Source: Scatomorpha sp964345235
Lineage (GTDB): Bacteria; Bacillota; Clostridia; Oscillospirales; Oscillospiraceae
DNA length: 23,264 nucleotides
NCBI GenBank assembly: GCA_964345235.1
Contig: CAYFQE010000017.1
Coordinates: 1-23,264, forward strand
Direction of reading: 5' to 3'
In this document: positions 20,471 to 23,264 of the stretch, piece after piece
Layout: each line of letters starts with the position of its first letter
Position numbering within the stretch: the stretch's first letter is position 1
Notes under the pieces: model-generated
What the model saw: the letters and a program-made list of their open reading frames with translations, nothing else
Told to the model about the DNA's origin: nothing
Databases searched by the model: none
Translations under genes and position numbers: made by a program

Positions 20471-20536
20471 TTCAATCACTCCAAGCTTCAATCCGAACTT
20501 GCTTTTTCTTTCACAAATTTATCTCGATAAACCGTA

Positions 20537-21280
20537 TTAAAACAACAACGGCACATCGCCATACATCAATACTCGCATAATTCCGATGATGACTAAGTGC
20601 AAGGGATAATAGATATAGAAAAACCATTTCATCCAGTCGGCTTTTCCTTTTTCGCCGTTATACATTTTTAGAAGCGGATAAACCATAAGAACGCCAACCA
20701 ACGCCAGCGCATACACTTTGCTTACGAAGAAAAACGATATCACTCCGTATATAAACACCCAAAAAATCATCGCCTTCATTTGCCCTATTAAATCTCCGCG
20801 CTTGCTATACATATTCACGATTGCCAAAACCGCAATACAGCTCCAGTCCGCCGGAAATGCGCTCCAGATAAGTACGAAAATAATTGCGAATTTCAAATAT
20901 TTGTTCATGCGTTTTTCTTTGTTTTGCAGCCACAGCACTACAACGGAAATAAACAGCGGATACATAATGCTTGTCTGATTAAATATCCCTGTAACAAGCG
21001 GAATAGGATTGATGCCGAATGCAAAACAATATGCAAAATGTGAAATGACCGCAAATATAAACATTCTGAGCATATATTTTTTCACATTTTTCGTGTAATA
21101 AAATCCCTCACTGACAAAGAACCACATAATCGGAGCCGTAAGCCGGCCAATCAAATGCATTGCAACCGGCAAAGGCTGTGCGGGAAACCCCGGATAAAAG
21201 ACATCTGCAAGATGGTCTATTGTCATCGCAATAATTGCTATTAATTTAAGCTGGTTTCCGTTAAGCGCTATTTTCTTAAT
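20537..21280 (-). CDS. TraX family membrane protein (possible ATT start)
   Basis: About 247 residues, roughly seven to eight transmembrane segments, with the TraX N-terminus LNGNQLKLIAIIAMTIDHLA and then HLIGRLTAPIMWFFVSEGFYYT. TraX of F plasmids acetylates pilin; chromosomal Firmicute homologues are probably acyltransferases acting on surface components. The family begins a few residues before LNGNQ. In this frame the fitting codon is ATT at 21278-21280, with GAGGTG (21285-21290) just upstream. TTG codons at 21295 and 21313 are alternatives without a good ribosome binding site. Confidence 0.88.
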   Translation of the reverse strand: MKKIALNGNQLKLIAIIAMTIDHLADVFYPGFPAQPLPVAMHLIGRLTAPIMWFFVSEGFYYTKNVKKYMLRMFIFAVISHFAYCFAFGINPIPLVTGIFNQTSIMYPLFISVVVLWLQNKEKRMNKYLKFAIIFVLIWSAFPADWSCIAVLAIVNMYSKRGDLIGQMKAMIFWVFIYGVISFFFVSKVYALALVGVLMVYPLLKMYNGEKGKADWMKWFFYIYYPLHLVIIGIMRVLMYGDVPLLF

Positions 21281-21352
21281 TTCCCACCTCGCCAAACTCA
21301 GATTTACCGACAAAATATTTCTTAATTAAAATTATTTTCACTTGCCGAAATA

Positions 21353-22024
21353 TCACCAAACAAAGGGAATAAGCCTATGCTTCACACGGCTTTTATATTC
21401 CGAGTAGCCCTCCAATTCTCTCTCCAAAACCTCTTCTTCGTTTTTTATTCTTTTAACCGTGATTGCAGGATATATCAGAAAAATAATAAACGAGAACAGA
21501 GAGCCGAGCACCAAGGGCACAGACAAAAACAGCAGTATTGTTGCGGCGTACATCGGGTGTCTCACAATGCCGTACAGCCCCGCATCGACTACTTTTTGAT
21601 TTTTTTGAACCTCAATCGTTCTCGAAAGATAGGCGTTTTCGCGCAAGACCTCCGCATAAAGCAGATATGAGAACAAAAAGACAGCCGCCGCCGCAAAAAC
21701 CGCGCCCTTGGGCAAAGCGGACCACCCGAAGCGGTAGTCCAGCCCCGCAACAATAAAGCCTCCGATAAACATGAGCGCGCTCAAAGCCACCACGCCTTTT
21801 TGCTCCGCCTCTTCCTCTTTTGCGTTTAGCCTTTTGCGCAGAAGCTCGGGGTTTTTAATCGCCAAAACTATTCCCATAAGAAGTATGGGGATAAAAAGAA
21901 CGGCGATAAGCAGCCACGCATTCCAAAACTTAAGCGTTCCCGCAGGAATAAAGAGCAGAGCCGAAATAAGCGCGAGGCCCGAAAGACATTTAATTAATGC
22001 TTGAGAAAAAAGTTTTTTATCCAT
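21353..22024 (-). CDS. isoprenylcysteine carboxyl methyltransferase (ICMT)-family membrane protein
   Basis: 223 residues, about five transmembrane segments. Diagnostic C-terminal block GLYGIVRHPMYAA (about 149-161), then RIKNEEEVLERELEGYSEYK and VKHRLIPFVW. The ICMT/PEMT group transfers methyl from SAM to small or membrane substrates; bacterial roles are mostly undefined. ATG at 22024 has no ribosome binding site; instead a perfect 12-bp hairpin (22023-22050) fills the space before it and includes two bases of the ATG. It lies 40 nt upstream of TraX on the same strand. Confidence 0.88.
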   Translation of the reverse strand: MDKKLFSQALIKCLSGLALISALLFIPAGTLKFWNAWLLIAVLFIPILLMGIVLAIKNPELLRKRLNAKEEEAEQKGVVALSALMFIGGFIVAGLDYRFGWSALPKGAVFAAAAVFLFSYLLYAEVLRENAYLSRTIEVQKNQKVVDAGLYGIVRHPMYAATILLFLSVPLVLGSLFSFIIFLIYPAITVKRIKNEEEVLERELEGYSEYKSRVKHRLIPFVW

Positions 22025-22050
22025 TCGGTTTTCGCCCCCGAAAACCGAAT
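22023..22050. promoter_or_regulatory. hairpin overlapping the ICMT-family start codon
   Basis: Perfect 12-bp stem ATTCGGTTTTCG / CGAAAACCGAAT, loop CCCC. Leftward it is followed by a T-run inside codons 4-6 of the gene, so it can be a terminator for the upstream gene or a translation-control hairpin. Confidence 0.6.
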
Positions 22051-22053
22051 TTG

Positions 22054-22479
22054 CTATTTATAACTTTCTATCTCGGAATTGAGCTTTTCAATCAGTTCAA
22101 TGACAGACGACCTGAAGTTTTTAAATTCTGTTATTTGCTCTTTTATTTCTCCCTTAACTCTGATATCGGTAAAGATATTGTCGAACCAAATATCAAGCAT
22201 GTTGTCGCTCATGGCGTCGCTGATTTCCGCCGGCAGATGCATATTCACATCTTCAAGTTCTTTATTCAGCAAACTGAGTGAATGAGATATTTCTCTAATG
22301 TCGCTGTTTGCGCCTCTGATTTTTACTCTTTTAACAAAGCTCGAAAACATTCCTCCGCCGAGTAAATCGAAAAGTCCCCAAGATGATGCGCTGTCTAGCG
22401 AAGATAGAGCGTTATCTATTCTCGCAACAACCTCCTGCGCCGCTGTCTTAGCCTCGTTAAGTTCTTTTAATCTGTCCAT
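22054..22479 (-). CDS. conserved hypothetical helical protein
   Basis: 141 residues, no transmembrane segment. An N-terminal helix (MDRLKELNEAKTAAQEVVAR) leads to the motif SSWGLFDLLGGGMFSSFVKR (32-51), then long helices with coiled-coil character and a C-terminal helix (FKNFRSSVIELIEKLNSEIE). I have seen this SSWGxxDxxGGG pattern in Firmicute hypotheticals but cannot assign a function. ATG at 22479 has AGGGAGAATAACA in front. It precedes the ICMT-family gene by 29 nt. Confidence 0.75.
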   Translation of the reverse strand: MDRLKELNEAKTAAQEVVARIDNALSSLDSASSWGLFDLLGGGMFSSFVKRVKIRGANSDIREISHSLSLLNKELEDVNMHLPAEISDAMSDNMLDIWFDNIFTDIRVKGEIKEQITEFKNFRSSVIELIEKLNSEIESYK

Positions 22480-22766
22480 TGTTATTCTCCCTAAAAAATA
22501 TAAATTTATCTATGAATCCTGTCTTCATCAAAATTCTTTTTAAGCGCTCTTTCAACGGGAATAGAGGTATAAGCAGTGCTATAATCGCCAAAACCCGAAA
22601 TTCCATTATAAGTTCCCATAAATCCTGTGGGTTTATTTTAACATTATATCATTCATATGTAAAATCTATTGAGAAAATATAGGCTATAGTTAAGAAAAAA
22701 CGAGGAAAATAAAGACTGCGGCGGGAAGCAAACTTCCCGTCGCATATTTTTATAATTTAAATAAAT
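22480..22766. other. intergenic stretch, no gene seen
   Basis: AT-rich. Holds the leader of the 22054-22479 gene (a TATAAT-like box at about 22640 on the minus strand, without a convincing -35) and the terminator at 22718-22743. Confidence 0.5.
22718..22743 (-). terminator. terminator of the 22767-23141 gene
   Basis: 11-bp stem GCGGCGGGAAG / CTTCCCGTCGC (one G-T type mismatch), 4-nt loop; T-rich on both sides (TTTATTTT leftward, ATATTTTT rightward). Confidence 0.75.
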
Positions 22767-23141
22767 TTATTTCTTCTTTTGGGCTTCTTTTTCAGCGACT
22801 TTTCGCCTTCTGTATGTGAACCATGCGCTCAGCAGGGCAACGATGTAGCCCAAAAACAAATATTTTAAGCCATGCTTCACAAAATCGTTCGGCCCCATTT
22901 TCAAGAATGTCCGCAACCCGAAAGTATATAGAAGCGAGAACAAAAGCGGCTGAAACCAGCAAGATTTCATGTTTTGTCCCGAGACTATACCTATTAATAA
23001 AAGCGCCATAGGACTTACCAGGAAATACAAAACAGCAGACATCGCCGCTCCCTCGTCCCCGCCCTTGAATGTGAGCGCCATAAACGGAAACACCAGTGTT
23101 ATAAGCACTGCTAAAAGAATAATTATTAAATTTTTCTTCAT
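22767..23141 (-). CDS. small integral membrane protein, unknown
   Basis: 124 residues with four hydrophobic segments (about 4-24, 33-55, 64-80, 92-110) and a Lys-rich cytoplasmic tail (RRRKVAEKEAQKKK). I do not recognise the family. ATG at 23141 follows TTGGAGGTAG by 7 nt; that ribosome binding site overlaps the stop of a short upstream frame (23149-23244), suggesting coupling. Terminator follows. Confidence 0.75.
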   Translation of the reverse strand: MKKNLIIILLAVLITLVFPFMALTFKGGDEGAAMSAVLYFLVSPMALLLIGIVSGQNMKSCWFQPLLFSLLYTFGLRTFLKMGPNDFVKHGLKYLFLGYIVALLSAWFTYRRRKVAEKEAQKKK

Positions 23142-23148
23142 GATGAAA

Positions 23149-23244
23149 CTACCTCCAAAACATGCCGAAGCCAGATCGCATTGATTTTTGCGGATTAAAA
23201 TTTTTATTAATTTGCTTGTTCCTCCTTATATTTGATGATTGCAT
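23149..23244 (-). CDS. possible 31-residue leader peptide
   Basis: Starts MQSSNIRRNKQINKNFNPQK and ends GMFWR. ATG at 23244 has AAGGAAGTG about 5 nt upstream, and the TAG stop lies within the ribosome binding site of the membrane protein. Basic, no recognisable domain. It may be a translated leader or chance. Confidence 0.3.
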   Translation of the reverse strand: MQSSNIRRNKQINKNFNPQKSMRSGFGMFWR

Positions 23245-23264
23245 CGTATCACTTCCTTTTAAAT

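Overview
The window looks like a scaffold from a metagenome-assembled genome of an uncultivated anaerobic Clostridia-type Firmicute. Three things suggest this: strong AGGAGG-type ribosome binding sites with several TTG/GTG starts; anaerobe-type genes (two MinD-family ATPases with inserted 2[4Fe-4S] ferredoxin domains, NifX-like proteins, DUF134, TraX); and a 100-N scaffold gap whose two flanks are an identical 55-mer. Nearly every gene is on the minus strand. rpsT is the only clear plus-strand gene.

Left region (1-7503): a compact phage-derived island transcribed leftward. From one strong promoter (6649-6677) it reads two small Cys-rich proteins, an r1t-type holin, an XhlA-like protein, a small membrane protein, portal, scaffold, major capsid, a small connector-position protein and an amidase endolysin, mostly with overlapping or abutting frames. 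An S24/LexA-type autocleavable repressor follows on its own promoter. The repressor promoter and the structural promoter share TACAAGAA-type sequences, so the repressor probably controls the capsid/lysis operon. A terminase-small-subunit-like gene lies on the other side of rpsT. No large terminase, tail, integrase or replication gene is present in the window. All frames are intact. This is either a satellite or domesticated capsid-plus-lysis unit, or one whose remaining genes lie beyond the left edge, where two more leftward promoters exit the window.

Middle (7504-11352): a cluster of interspersed repeats around a DUF559 (Vsr-like) endonuclease gene, then a leftward group of MFS transporter, metallophosphoesterase and YwaF/TIGR02206 membrane protein. 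11353-12028 is a gene-free repeat cluster.

12029-15169: a metallocofactor-type operon in the order DUF5320-like, DUF134 regulator, NifX-like, MinD-ferredoxin ATPase, MinD-ferredoxin ATPase, NifX-like with a His/Cys tail. It has a strong promoter overlapped by a long inverted-repeat operator. 15256-16192 holds a perfect 294-bp tandem duplication carrying two copies of the main repeat. After it come a second Gly-Leu-repeat protein, a YgjP-type metallopeptidase and an amidohydrolase.

Right region (18698-23264): fused remnants of an acetyltransferase and an XRE regulator, the assembly gap, an alpha/beta hydrolase, TraX, an isoprenylcysteine-methyltransferase-family protein, and two uncharacterised proteins.

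Three repeat families occur. Family I is a roughly 220-bp MITE-like element with hairpin-forming terminal inverted repeats (five full-length copies plus fragments). Family II is a 73-bp core with two hairpins. Family III is a roughly 47-bp TTAGGGAACTTT inverted repeat.
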